Assembly (NCBI GenBank): GCA_024743435.1
Contig: JANSWO010000005.1
Location: 62,001-126,000 of the forward strand
Length of the DNA stretch: 64,000 bases
Direction: 5' to 3'
DNA from: Pseudomonadaceae bacterium
GTDB taxonomy: Bacteria; Pseudomonadota; Gammaproteobacteria; Pseudomonadales; Azotimanducaceae
Shown here: positions 51,462 to 60,511 of the stretch, in pieces
Position numbering within the stretch: position 1 is the first letter of the stretch
Layout of the letters: each line of letters opens with the position of its first letter
Translations under genes and position numbers: made by a program
Notes under the pieces: generated by a model
The model's input: only the letters and a program-made list of their open reading frames with translations
What the model was told of the DNA's origin: nothing
Databases searched by the model: none

Positions 51462-52121
51462 ATGAAAAGCACTGTTGCGAAGTCAATGTCGAAGCCAGCC
51501 CGAATGCTCGGTGCCATGCTTGTGGCCGGATTGACGATCGCATCGACATCCGCGTTTGCTGTTGAAAAAGGCGACATCATGGTGCGCGCCGGTTTCCATA
51601 ACGTGGATCCAAAATCAGACAACGGCCGTGTTAACGAACTTGCCGCAGACATCGATGTCGACGACGACACCCAGCTCACCTTTGACCTGACCTACATGTT
51701 CACCGACAACTGGGGGTTGGAGGTACTCGCAGCACTGCCATTCGAGCATGACCTCAAGATCGGGGGTGCAGACGCGGGCTCGGTGAAACACCTGCCGCCG
51801 ACCATCAGCGCGCTCTACTACTTCAATCCGCAATCCACCGTTCAGTTCTACGCCGGAGTTGGCGTGAACGTCACAATCTTCTTCGAAGAAGATGAGCGCG
51901 GCCCCCTGGCTGGTACCGAGCTCGAGCTCGACACCTCGGTTGGGCCTGCGGTTGTTCTGGGCATCGATATCCCGTTGAACGACAAGTGGTTCCTGAATGC
52001 CGACGTTCGCTACTTCGATATCGATACCGAGGCTACGGTTACCGCTCCCGGCTTACGCCTGACACCGGATGTCGAAATTGACCCGTTCGCGTTCGGCCTG
52101 AACGTTGGCTATCGGTTCTAG
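51462..52121 (+). CDS. ompW: OmpW-family outer-membrane protein
   Basis: This is a 219-residue eight-stranded outer-membrane barrel with a signal peptide (MLVAGLTIASTSAFAVEKG). GDIMVRAGFHNVDPKSDNG, LTFDLTYMFTDNWGLEVLAA, PPTISALYYFNPQSTVQFYA and the closing GLNVGYRF (terminal Phe) are typical. OmpW proteins conduct small hydrophobic molecules. A 253-bp upstream region includes an AGGTA-TTTG-TACCT inverted repeat at about 51301-51314. A strong terminator follows the gene. Confidence 0.92.
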   Translation: MKSTVAKSMSKPARMLGAMLVAGLTIASTSAFAVEKGDIMVRAGFHNVDPKSDNGRVNELAADIDVDDDTQLTFDLTYMFTDNWGLEVLAALPFEHDLKIGGADAGSVKHLPPTISALYYFNPQSTVQFYAGVGVNVTIFFEEDERGPLAGTELELDTSVGPAVVLGIDIPLNDKWFLNADVRYFDIDTEATVTAPGLRLTPDVEIDPFAFGLNVGYRF

Positions 52122-52146
52122 CGGAGCCGGATATCCATTGCGCCAC

Positions 52147-52172
52147 AAACCCGCAGCAATCGCTGCGGGTTT
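52147..52172 (+). terminator. Rho-independent terminator of ompW
   Basis: AAACCCGCAGC-AATC-GCTGCGGGTTT is an 11-bp perfect stem with a 4-nt loop ending in a short T-run, 25 nt after the ompW stop codon. Confidence 0.9.
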
Positions 52173-52270
52173 CCCCTATCTGCAACGGGGCTCGTCGAAG
52201 CTACAGTGAGCCGGAATCAACAAACACAACGCATGCGGGCTCGCGAGTTCGATGCACAAGGAACAAGCAG

Positions 52271-52486
52271 ATGAGTGCATACAGCGTAGCGCGCGAAGCA
52301 ATCAACACCGCCCTGAGTCAATCCGACGCCGAAGGCGTTGATGCAGAGACAACGCTGCGCGCCCTACTGGGCACCATCACCGAACAGTACCGCGAGCTCA
52401 AAGGCGTGAGCGACCTGAAAGCCGTTCTGCAGTTCGAGCTGCACAACGCCAGTGGCAGCGAAGAATACGAGTTCACGCGTCCCTAA
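52271..52486 (+). CDS. Small hypothetical protein
   Basis: This is a 71-residue acidic protein preceded by a good ribosome site (AAGGAAC, 9 nt before ATG). It shows an amphipathic helical pattern (YSVAREAINTALSQSDAEG, TLRALLGTITEQYRELKG) and no membrane segment or signal. I do not recognise a family. It lies between the ompW terminator and the convergent sodB. Confidence 0.6.
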   Translation: MSAYSVAREAINTALSQSDAEGVDAETTLRALLGTITEQYRELKGVSDLKAVLQFELHNASGSEEYEFTRP

Positions 52487-52532
52487 ACGCCGCCGGCCTC
52501 ATCGCGATAGCCAGCGCGAGTGGTTCCAGACG

Positions 52533-53126
52533 TTAGCGGGCCAGTGCTCGCGCCAACTCGTCACTGGCAAAACTCCAATTGAGGTAACCATCGAGGAACT
52601 CCTCGATGTAGCGTCCCCGATCGTTGAAGAAATCCAGATAGTAGGCGTGCTCCCAGACATCAAGCGTCAGCAGAGGTACCGCCTCACTCGTTAGCGGCGT
52701 AACCGCATCGGTCGTGCTCAGAACCGCCAGGTCCTGTTCAACGGGCCGATAGACCAACCAGGCCCAGCCAGAACCAAACTCACTGGCGGCGGCGTCCTTG
52801 AAGCGAGCTCGGAAGCCGGCCATGCCGCCGAAGCTCGCATCGATCAGGGAGACCATCACTTTGGAGGCTTCGCCGCCTCCGGGTGCCAGAGACTTCCAGT
52901 AGAAATCATGGTTCCACACCTGGGCTGCCAGGTTAAATACACCGCCACTGCTCGCGGCCACAATCTTCTCCAATGGCCACTCCCGACGTTCATCAGCCAA
53001 GGCGCGGTCGAGCTTCTTGACATAACCCGCGTGGTGTTTGCCGTGATGGTAGGAAAGGGTGCGCGCACTGATGAACGGCTCCAGCGCGTCTTCTTCGAAA
53101 GGCAGCCTGGCAACTGTGAAATCCAC
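52533..53126 (-). CDS. sodB: Fe-type superoxide dismutase
   Basis: SodB dismutates superoxide in the cytoplasm. The 197-residue protein starts with GTG at 53126 (CGGAG seven bases upstream; MDFTVARLPFEEDALEPF). Metal ligands are His27 in LSYHHGKHHAGYV, His73 in VWNHDFYW, and Asp/His in LLTLDVWEHAYYLDF. Gln69 in NLAAQVWNH is the Fe-type hydrogen-bonding residue. FGSGWAWLVY is standard. It is divergent from xthA, an oxidative-damage repair gene. A longer upstream reading to 53408 overlaps xthA and is not credible. Confidence 0.95.
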   Translation of the reverse strand: MDFTVARLPFEEDALEPFISARTLSYHHGKHHAGYVKKLDRALADERREWPLEKIVAASSGGVFNLAAQVWNHDFYWKSLAPGGGEASKVMVSLIDASFGGMAGFRARFKDAAASEFGSGWAWLVYRPVEQDLAVLSTTDAVTPLTSEAVPLLTLDVWEHAYYLDFFNDRGRYIEEFLDGYLNWSFASDELARALAR

Positions 53127-53214
53127 GGTAACTCCGTACTTTGGGTTTAGGACGAACGCAAAGCGTACAGCATGTGCGCAGCTATACGCATCGGGATTGC
53201 AGTATCCTTGCGCC

Positions 53215-54000
53215 ATGGGATATCGAATTGTCAGCTGGAACGTAAACGGCCTTCGCGCGTGCGCCAAAAAGGGTTTTCTGGAGCGCCTCGACGAAAGCGG
53301 CGCGGATGTCTTCGCTCTGCAGGAAGTTCGCGCGCTCGAGGAACAGCTCCCCGATGAGGTGCGAGATCCTGATGGCTGGCATAGCGTGTTTTTCCCGGCG
53401 CAGCGCAAGGGCTACAGCGGGGTTGCGATCTACTCGCGCAAGCCAGCCAGCGCCGTAGATTGCGACCTGGGTGAAGAGCGGTTTAATAGCGAGGGGCGCT
53501 TCCTGCTCGCTCGCTTCGGGCGGCTCAGCGTCGCCAGCGTCTACTTCCCCAAAGGCAGTGGCAAAGACCGGGACAACTCTCGAGTTCCATACAAACTGGA
53601 CTTCTATCGCGCGGTGGAAGCCAAGCTTGCAGCCGCGCGTAAACGCGGGCCCGTTTTTGTCGTCGGCGACTACAACACCGCCCATTTTGAGATCGATCTG
53701 GCGCGGCCGAAAACCAACACCAAAGCAAGCGGCTTCCTGCCAGAGGAGCGCGAGGAGATGAGCCGTTGGCTCGCCAACGGTTGGTGCGATGTCTTTCGCG
53801 ATCAGCATCCCGGCGAGCCGGGACACTACACCTGGTGGCGTCAATGGGGGAACGCGCGAGCCGACAACGTCGGCTGGCGAATCGACTACGTGCTTGCCTC
53901 GAAGGGAGGCGCGAGGCGCGTGCGGGATGCCTTCATCTGGCCCGATATGCTCGGATCAGATCATTGCCCGGTGGGAGTCGACATCGACTGGGATGGTTAG
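53215..54000 (+). CDS. xthA: Exodeoxyribonuclease III
   Basis: This 261-residue AP endonuclease/3'-5' exonuclease of base-excision repair has IVSWNVNGLRACAKKGFLER, VFALQEVRA (metal-binding Glu), YSGVAIYSRK, VVGDYNTAH, WRIDYVLAS and GSDHCPVGVDI, which carry the Asp/Asn/His catalytic set. ATG 53215 begins MGYRIVSWNVNGLR, as usual. It forms a divergent pair with sodB, separated by 88 bp. Confidence 0.93.
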   Translation: MGYRIVSWNVNGLRACAKKGFLERLDESGADVFALQEVRALEEQLPDEVRDPDGWHSVFFPAQRKGYSGVAIYSRKPASAVDCDLGEERFNSEGRFLLARFGRLSVASVYFPKGSGKDRDNSRVPYKLDFYRAVEAKLAAARKRGPVFVVGDYNTAHFEIDLARPKTNTKASGFLPEEREEMSRWLANGWCDVFRDQHPGEPGHYTWWRQWGNARADNVGWRIDYVLASKGGARRVRDAFIWPDMLGSDHCPVGVDIDWDG

Positions 54001-54042
54001 ATACCGTTGCTGTTCACAACCGTTCTTGGGGAGATGGCGGAA

Positions 54043-54465
54043 ATGACGGATTCACAGGCACAGAACAGCGCGGACAGAATAGCGATTGCTGACGTCATGT
54101 TGCGCTACGCAGCTGGGGTGGACGAGCGGGATTTCGAGCTATATCGGAGTGCGTTTGCCGACGACGTCGAAGTGGTCGATTTCGGCCCGGAGCCAACCCA
54201 CGGCGCGCAGGCCTGGGTTGAGTATGTGATTGGCGCGCTACAAGACTACCGTGACACCCAGCATATGCTTGGGCCAACCTACGCCGAGATCGATGGTGAT
54301 GTCGCACAGACCCGAACCGATGTTCAGGCTCTGCACTGCTTCAAAGACTCAGAAAAACCCAATCTGACGCTTTGGGCGACCTACAAAACGCAGATGAAGC
54401 GTATCGACGGCGAATGGAAGATCACGCATCACCGACTGGTGCGTCGAGACATGAGAATGGCCTAG
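54043..54465 (+). CDS. SnoaL-like (NTF2-fold) protein
   Basis: This is a 140-residue protein of the SnoaL-like NTF2 fold, from ATG 54043 (GGGGAG nine bases upstream; an ATG at 54034 has no spacing). IAIADVMLRYAAGVDERDFE, YRSAFADDVEVVDFG and KITHHRLVRRDMR are the typical helix, Asp and final-strand motifs. Such proteins act as isomerases, dehydratases or ring-handling enzymes on aromatic or steroid-like molecules. Another member sits in the oxygenase operon at 58610. Confidence 0.8.
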   Translation: MTDSQAQNSADRIAIADVMLRYAAGVDERDFELYRSAFADDVEVVDFGPEPTHGAQAWVEYVIGALQDYRDTQHMLGPTYAEIDGDVAQTRTDVQALHCFKDSEKPNLTLWATYKTQMKRIDGEWKITHHRLVRRDMRMA

Positions 54466-54651
54466 CCGGGTTTGGCGCGAGCGTCATGCTCGCGCGTCTA
54501 CCTGGTTATAAAGCAGCGGCACTCGCCGTTGTTGCCTCGTCGCGGCCCGTGGCAGCTCCGCCAAATTGGGCTGAATTGCGGTTCCTCACTCTCTGGAAGC
54601 CTCCTACACTCCATAGATCAGCTCTTTGAGCGCAGCAGACGACATTTTGCC

Positions 54652-56421
54652 GTGATTGCCGAAACCATCATCTTTCTGGCCGCAGCGGTTATCGCTGTGC
54701 CGATCTTCAAGAAACTGGGGTTAGGCGCCGTACTTGGCTACCTGGCAGCTGGTGTTGCGATAGGGCCCTATGGTCTGGGTCTGATTGGCGGTGAGGACGG
54801 CGAAGAAATCCTGCACTTCGGTGAGCTGGGCGTCGTCTTTCTGCTCTTCATCATCGGTCTGGAGCTGCGGCCAAGCCGCCTCTGGGCGCTGCGCCGATCA
54901 ATCTTCGGATTTGGTGGCGCGCAGCTGACCATCACTGCAATTGTCCTCGCGGGCACCGCATGGCTCTGGGGCATCGAAGCGAAACCAGCGCTCATTGTCG
55001 GCCTGGTACTCGCTTTGTCCTCCACCGCATTCGCCCTCCAGTTGATCGCCGAACGCGGCGAGATGAGCACCCACTACGGCCGCAGCTCCTTCGCCACCCT
55101 GCTGTTCCAGGACATCGCCGTTGTCCCCCTTCTGGCACTCATTCCGTTGCTGGGCACCGCATCGGACGATTCGAGCTCCGCTGGGATGCAGGCGTTGCAG
55201 GCAGCCGCGGTGGTTCTCGCCGTTATCTTCGGCGGTCGTTATCTGCTCCGCTTCGTCTTGAGCGCCGTCGCGAGAAGTGGCGTACGCGAGGTACTTACTG
55301 CGACCGCGCTGCTGACGGTGCTGGGTACCGCCGTTCTGGTCGAATACGCCGGTCTGTCCATGGCACTCGGTGCGTTCATGGCGGGCGTTCTACTGGCTGA
55401 CTCCGAGTTTAGGCACCAGTTGGAAGCTGACATCGAGCCATTCAAGGGGCTGTTGCTAGGGCTGTTTTTCATCGCCGTTGGCATGACGCTGAACCTTGGA
55501 TTGCTCGGTAGCCAGCCCGGGGCGATCGCCGCCGCGGTCGTGGTACTGGTGAGCGTAAAGTTCGCGGTTCTGTTTGGACTTGCCAAGTTCGTTGGCCTCG
55601 ACAACAACTCGGCCAGCAAGCTAGGGCTGGTGTTGTCCCAGGGAGGCGAGTTCGCCTTTGTACTGTTCGGGATTGCTGTCACTGCCGGCGCGATGCCAGC
55701 GGGTCTGGCCGCGACGCTCATTGTGGTCGTATCGCTATCCATGGTGACCACCCCTCTGCTGCTTGCGCTGGCCGACTGGCTGAGTCGAGAAGAAGAAAGC
55801 AGCGACGAGCCTCATGAGCCAATGCCCGAGGAGACCGTACCCGTGTTGATTGCCGGCTTCGGTCGCTTCGGCCAGATTGCGGCGCGTGTTCTGCGCGCTA
55901 AAAACATCCCCTTCACCGCCGTCGACAAGAACCACGAACAGATCAACTTCGTATCGCGCTATGGCAACAAGGTCTACTACGGCGACTCAGCCCGCCTCGA
56001 CCTGTTGGAGGCCGCTGGCGCCGGCGAGGCCAAAATACTCATTCTTGCCGTCGACAACGAACAGCAGTCGCTCCTGACAGCCGAGTTGATCAGGGAGCAC
56101 TTCCCGAACATTACCGTCTACGCTAGGGCGCGCGACCGCCACCATGCATACGAGCTAATGGACCGTGGTGTTGAGCACATCCAGCGCGACACCTTCCTGT
56201 CAGCGTTGGACATTACCGAGCGCGTATTGCTGGGCTTGGGCTACGATGCCGAGCAGGCCGCCCGCTCGATCAAGCGATTTCGCGACCACGACGAACATCG
56301 CTTGTACGAACATCGGGATCTGCACACAGACGATGAGAAGATGCAGGATTTGGCCAAAGAGGCAGCGCTCGAACTGGAGGAGATGTTCGAGCGCGATCGC
56401 CTTGAGCATATCGGGGATTGA
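54652..56421 (+). CDS. CPA2 cation/proton antiporter, KefB/KefC type with RCK domain
   Basis: This is a 589-residue K+/H+ antiporter. Twelve or more helices (LGLGAVLGYLAAGVAIGPYG, ELGVVFLLFIIGLELRPSRL, ALSSTAFALQLIAERGE) are followed by an RCK/TrkA-N nucleotide-binding domain (VLIAGFGRFGQIAARVLRAK, then the acidic VDKNHEQIN and YGDSARLDLLEAAG). I take GTG 54652, where homology begins (VIAETIIFLAAAVIAVPIF), although no good ribosome site precedes it. It adjusts cytosolic pH and K+ under stress. No ancillary quinone-reductase subunit gene is adjacent. Confidence 0.88.
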   Translation: MIAETIIFLAAAVIAVPIFKKLGLGAVLGYLAAGVAIGPYGLGLIGGEDGEEILHFGELGVVFLLFIIGLELRPSRLWALRRSIFGFGGAQLTITAIVLAGTAWLWGIEAKPALIVGLVLALSSTAFALQLIAERGEMSTHYGRSSFATLLFQDIAVVPLLALIPLLGTASDDSSSAGMQALQAAAVVLAVIFGGRYLLRFVLSAVARSGVREVLTATALLTVLGTAVLVEYAGLSMALGAFMAGVLLADSEFRHQLEADIEPFKGLLLGLFFIAVGMTLNLGLLGSQPGAIAAAVVVLVSVKFAVLFGLAKFVGLDNNSASKLGLVLSQGGEFAFVLFGIAVTAGAMPAGLAATLIVVVSLSMVTTPLLLALADWLSREEESSDEPHEPMPEETVPVLIAGFGRFGQIAARVLRAKNIPFTAVDKNHEQINFVSRYGNKVYYGDSARLDLLEAAGAGEAKILILAVDNEQQSLLTAELIREHFPNITVYARARDRHHAYELMDRGVEHIQRDTFLSALDITERVLLGLGYDAEQAARSIKRFRDHDEHRLYEHRDLHTDDEKMQDLAKEAALELEEMFERDRLEHIGD

Positions 56422-56631
56422 CGCTACATGAGCGGCCAAAACCCATCCAACAGCGACCGGGTAAGATGGTAAATCCCGTCTTGATGTTTGCAGCATTGCA
56501 GGCCACGATACAAAACAAGCAGGCCTGACGGTTCTAGGGAGCTTCCTCCCTCGCGCTGCCTTGCCACCTTGTCGCGAGGCCACGCGTCGGATGAGGTTTA
56601 ACACCAACGCTATTCCGGGGGGAGAGCAACC

Positions 56632-57225
56632 ATGGCGAAGACAGACGACCACGAAATCGTATCGATTTACCCGTTCACCGATGAGGAAGTAGATCAGTTC
56701 ATGACCCACGCGAACGAAGCCGTTCTCATGTGGGCAACCAAGGACAGCTGGCCGGTCGGAGTAACCCACGCCTACGTCTGGAAAGACGGCAAGGTCTGGC
56801 TGACGTTTGCCGAGCATCGTCATCGCGCGGCCGCTATTCGCCGCAACAACAAGGTATCGGTGAACGTGTCCAGTGCCAGCTACTGGCCTGATCACGATCC
56901 ATCTCTGCCAACGGGCGCGATTACGATCAAAGGCACTGGCGAGTTCTTCAACGACGACGAGACGAAGGACTGGTTCTATAAAGCGTTATCGAAGAAGACC
57001 AACCCGAACAACGATGACGGCGAGGCGTTCTTCAACAAGCTTCTCGACACGCCGCTGCGCACAATCCTGTGCGTCACGCCCGTGAAGAAGATCATGTACA
57101 ACTCGAACACGGCGGGCCGACACATGGCCGGCACGATCAGCGAGGAAGAACTGGGCGAGCGTCTCGAATCCGACAAAGTTCGCATGGCCAAGCTGCGTGC
57201 TGAACGCGGTTTAGACCCACGCTAA
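56632..57225 (+). CDS. Pyridoxamine-phosphate-oxidase-like split-barrel protein
   Basis: This is a 197-residue flavin split-barrel protein: AVLMWATKDSWPVGVTHAYV, KVWLTFAEHRHRAAAIRRNN and VSVNVSSASYWP give the barrel. It has a strong GGGGGGAGAG site. It precedes the transport/P450/Rieske genes and may supply a reduction step to the same pathway or bind FMN or F420. Its 210-bp upstream region shows no repeat or clear motif. Confidence 0.75.
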   Translation: MAKTDDHEIVSIYPFTDEEVDQFMTHANEAVLMWATKDSWPVGVTHAYVWKDGKVWLTFAEHRHRAAAIRRNNKVSVNVSSASYWPDHDPSLPTGAITIKGTGEFFNDDETKDWFYKALSKKTNPNNDDGEAFFNKLLDTPLRTILCVTPVKKIMYNSNTAGRHMAGTISEEELGERLESDKVRMAKLRAERGLDPR

Positions 57226-57293
57226 GCCGGCGTGACCGACGACGCAGCGCCGACGCGTGCTGCTTCGTCGGCTTATCGGCCCAATGAGCTTTT

Positions 57294-58613
57294 GTGAGCA
57301 ACAAACCCCACCACGCTTTCGGCTGGACGGTCATTCTGTTGACCCTGGCTTCTACGCTGTCGTTCATCGATCGTCAGATACTCAATGTGATGATCGGGCC
57401 GGTGAAACGCGATCTCGGCGGCCTGAGCGATACCGAAATCTCACTGATCATCGGCCTCGCCTTTTCACTCGTCTACTCACTCTCAACATTCCCGCTGGCA
57501 CGGCTGGCCGACCGCTTTAACCGTCGCAACATCATGGCGGGATGTATCTTCTTCTGGAGCATGGCCACATCCCTGGCAGGCCTTGCCGGTAACTTCTTTC
57601 AACTGTTTCTCGCGCGGATGGGCGTGGGTGTAGGCGAAGCCGGGCTCGGGCCTGCCACCACCTCCTATCTGGCGGATATTTACGAGGACGCCAAGTTGCC
57701 ACTTGCCTACGGCATCGTCGGCACCGCGCCCTTTATCGGTACCGGCCTGGCAAACCTCGTCGGCGGGCCGCTGATCGACTACCTGGAATCACAACCCAAT
57801 CAGGTAATCCCGGTATTCGGTGAGGTTTACTCCTGGCAGATGGTGCTGATACTCGTTGGACTGCCAGGAATACTTCTCGCCGCGTTGATGTTCACGATTC
57901 GCGAGCCCGCCCGGCGCGGCGCGGGCGCAGACAAAACCGAGGGTTATCCGCTCAGCGCAGTCTGGGCGTTTGTTAAGTCGCGCAAGCATTACCTGAGCCT
58001 GCACTTCACGGCGTATCTTTGCCTGTCGTTGCAGGGCTTTGCCTTTCTTACCTGGATTGTCGAGTTGTTCGTGCGCAAGTACGAGTGGACTCGCACCGAC
58101 ATCGGCATCAGTTACGGCCTGATCGCAATCATTGCCGGGATCATCGGGGGCATCTTTGCGGGCTTTTTAGCGGGCAAGATGATTGCCGCGAAGCGACCGG
58201 ATGCACCGATGCGCGTCTGCCTTTGGGGAACACTGGGTTTAGCGCCAATCGCAACCATTATGCCGCTGCAAAGCGACGGCTTTATCGCGATGCTGCTTGT
58301 GATACCGATTACCTTCTGCATGGCCATGCCAACCGGGCTGTCGAGCGCCGCGCTGCAGGCCATTGCGCCCAATCGCATGCGCGGTCAGCTCATTGCGATC
58401 TACCTGATCTGCGTATCCTTTTTGTCCTATCTTGTGGCCCCGACAATCATCGCGGTGATGAACGACTACGTGTTTCAGCGAGAGTCAGCGATCGATCTGT
58501 CCATGGCGACGCTCGCCGTGATCAACTACGGCCTGGCAGCGATCTGTCTGGCCCTGTCGCTGAAGCCCCTGGCTGCGGCGGTTGCACGCAATCAAGCGGA
58601 GGCAACGCAATGA
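57294..58613 (+). CDS. MFS transporter (spinster-like/aromatic-acid type)
   Basis: This is a 439-residue MFS transporter with 12 helices. LASTLSFIDRQILNVMIGPV in helix 1, the loop-2 motif GLAFSLVYSLSTFPLARLAD followed by RFNRRN, and VGVGEAGLGPATTSYLAD are typical of the spinster-like group, which includes carriers for aromatic or terpenoid molecules. GTG start at 57294. Its stop overlaps the ATG of the next gene (ATGA), tying it to the P450 and Rieske genes, whose substrate it probably imports. Confidence 0.88.
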   Translation: MSNKPHHAFGWTVILLTLASTLSFIDRQILNVMIGPVKRDLGGLSDTEISLIIGLAFSLVYSLSTFPLARLADRFNRRNIMAGCIFFWSMATSLAGLAGNFFQLFLARMGVGVGEAGLGPATTSYLADIYEDAKLPLAYGIVGTAPFIGTGLANLVGGPLIDYLESQPNQVIPVFGEVYSWQMVLILVGLPGILLAALMFTIREPARRGAGADKTEGYPLSAVWAFVKSRKHYLSLHFTAYLCLSLQGFAFLTWIVELFVRKYEWTRTDIGISYGLIAIIAGIIGGIFAGFLAGKMIAAKRPDAPMRVCLWGTLGLAPIATIMPLQSDGFIAMLLVIPITFCMAMPTGLSSAALQAIAPNRMRGQLIAIYLICVSFLSYLVAPTIIAVMNDYVFQRESAIDLSMATLAVINYGLAAICLALSLKPLAAAVARNQAEATQ

Positions 58614-59095
58614 GCAATCAACCTTTACCAGACAATCTCGAAGCGCGGATTGCGCGCTTGGAAGATATTGAAGCCATCAGGCAGCTCAAGGCCCGCTATT
58701 GCGCCGGCTGCGACGATGATCACAACCCGGACACGCTGGTTGCGCTGTTCGCGCCGGATGCGGTTTGGGAAGCCAGTGGCATTGCTCGTGCCCAAGGCGC
58801 TGAGGAGATTCGGGAGTTCTTCACCGGCATGGGCACCTCTGGCCGTATTCGTAATTCTGCCCATCACGCGATCAATCCGGATATCGAAGTCTCCGGTGAC
58901 GAGGCGACTGGCCACTGGCGCCTGATCATGCTCTATACCGCTAACACGCCCGATGGTGACGTTCAGTATCAGAGAATTATCGGCTGGTACCGGGAACGGT
59001 ATGTCCGGCTTGACGGCAACTGGAAGTTCCAGCAACTCTATTGCGAGGTGGAGGAATCCGCCGCCTATCCAATCGAAGACAGCCAGCTAGGCTGA
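58610..59095 (+). CDS. SnoaL-like (NTF2-fold) protein
   Basis: This is a 161-residue NTF2-fold protein. EARIARLEDIEAIRQLKARY is the standard opening, then FAPDAVWEASGIARAQGAEE and WKFQQLYCEVEESAAYPIE. ATG 58610 overlaps the transporter stop. Related small proteins are isomerases or dehydratases found beside dioxygenase or steroid genes. It precedes the P450 by 10 nt. Confidence 0.85.
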   Translation: MSNQPLPDNLEARIARLEDIEAIRQLKARYCAGCDDDHNPDTLVALFAPDAVWEASGIARAQGAEEIREFFTGMGTSGRIRNSAHHAINPDIEVSGDEATGHWRLIMLYTANTPDGDVQYQRIIGWYRERYVRLDGNWKFQQLYCEVEESAAYPIEDSQLG

Positions 59096-59105
59096 CGAGG
59101 GAATC

Positions 59106-60476
59106 ATGAGCGAACAAATCGATAGCAGCCGCGACGACGCCCAGATCGAAATGCACGCACAGAACGAGCAGAAGTGCCCGATGAGCCTCGATGAGGTGAA
59201 TCTGTTTGTGCCGGGCTCTCAACCGACTTGGCATGAGTCCTACAAATTCCTGCACAACGAAGCGCCGGTGCACCGAATTCCCGGCGAAGGTTTAGCACCA
59301 GGGGCTGATGCATTCATCCTCAGCAAATACGAAGACATCGCCATGGTTGTGCGCGACCCGGCTCGTTTTCCTCCGCCCCGCTACACCGAAGCGCCTAAGC
59401 TTGAGGGTGACGAGACCGACGGCTCAGCCATGAAGGACATTGTGTTCTCGCCACAGATGAACGCCATGCAGGTATCCATGGCATCACTGCGGCCCAACAT
59501 GGACCTGTGGAAGAAGCACAAGCGCGAGCTGACGGACCCTTGGGTAGGCGCAGGCGCTGACCGCCACACGAAGATGATTACCGACACGGTTGACGGGTTG
59601 ATTGACGAGTGGATTGACGAGCCTGGCAGCATCGATTTCGTCGAGCGATTCTCCAGACCCCTACCGCAGATAGTGATGACAACCAATCTGGGCTTTCCCC
59701 TTGAGGATATTCCACAGTTAGCCGCCTGGGGTAGCGAGCAGGTACGACGGTATGTGCACGGCCATGGCCATCGCAATCTGTTGACGGCAGCGGAAGAAGC
59801 GGACCAGGTGAAAGTCCTCAGCGAGTTCGCCGACTACGTGCTCGATCACGTCAAAGCCAAACGGGCGAATCCGAAGGAAGACATGATCTCGTGGCTGACC
59901 CAGGTCACCTACAAAGCACTGGATCGCAAGCTCACAGACATCGAGATCGTTGGCATCGTGTATGCGATGCAACTCGGCGGCTTGGAAACGACACAGTATG
60001 CGATCGCTGAACAAGCGCGCCTGCTGTGCGAAAACCCCCAGGTCTTCGCGGACCTGAAAGCCCACCCGGCGAAGATCAAGCTGTTCAACGAAGAGGTTCT
60101 CCGCTTGCGCGCACCCACCCAGGGGTTGTCTACCCGCATGACCAGCCAGGATGAAGTATTTCAGGGTGTCGAGGTTCCTGCCGGCTCACTGCTACACATG
60201 CGCTGGGGCGCTGCGAATCTCGACCCCGAAGTCTATGAGTGCCCGCGCCAGATCGACCTCGACCGTAAGCCGATAACCCGCCACCTGACGTTCTCCCAAG
60301 GCCCTCGCACCTGTCCGGGCAATGGTATCTCCAGGCTGGAGCAGGCTATCGCGTGGGAGCGACTTTTGCCGCGCCTGGATTCGCTCAGCTATGCCGAGGA
60401 AAACGATTTCGAGTACCAGCCCGGCATCATGATGGGGCTGTACCGACTCAACGTCGATTTCACTAAAGCCGGCTAG
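59106..60476 (+). CDS. Cytochrome P450
   Basis: This 456-residue bacterial P450 monooxygenase has the oxygen-binding helix I motif VYAMQLGGLETTQYA, the E-x-x-R step in FNEEVLRLRAPTQGLSTRM, and the heme motif HLTFSQGPRTCPGNGIS with Cys403 as axial ligand. No membrane anchor is present and there is no fused reductase, so separate ferredoxin partners are needed; none is seen in the window. It lies between the SnoaL-like and Rieske genes and hydroxylates an unknown hydrophobic substrate. Confidence 0.95.
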   Translation: MSEQIDSSRDDAQIEMHAQNEQKCPMSLDEVNLFVPGSQPTWHESYKFLHNEAPVHRIPGEGLAPGADAFILSKYEDIAMVVRDPARFPPPRYTEAPKLEGDETDGSAMKDIVFSPQMNAMQVSMASLRPNMDLWKKHKRELTDPWVGAGADRHTKMITDTVDGLIDEWIDEPGSIDFVERFSRPLPQIVMTTNLGFPLEDIPQLAAWGSEQVRRYVHGHGHRNLLTAAEEADQVKVLSEFADYVLDHVKAKRANPKEDMISWLTQVTYKALDRKLTDIEIVGIVYAMQLGGLETTQYAIAEQARLLCENPQVFADLKAHPAKIKLFNEEVLRLRAPTQGLSTRMTSQDEVFQGVEVPAGSLLHMRWGAANLDPEVYECPRQIDLDRKPITRHLTFSQGPRTCPGNGISRLEQAIAWERLLPRLDSLSYAEENDFEYQPGIMMGLYRLNVDFTKAG

Positions 60477-60511
60477 CACCGGAAAGACTCTCCAAGCTCA
60501 GGTGATATCTC

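Noticed and set aside
52452-52694. 80-codon plus-strand frame over the end of sodB
   Set aside because: It is antisense to conserved sodB sequence and has no similarity or ribosome site.
53127-53408. N-terminal extension of SodB
   Set aside because: It overlaps the start of the well-supported xthA gene and the family N-terminus begins at the GTG at 53126.
58019-58609. Long extension of the SnoaL-like gene into the transporter gene
   Set aside because: The added sequence is the out-of-frame reading of the MFS gene; the ATG at 58610 overlapping its stop is the natural start.
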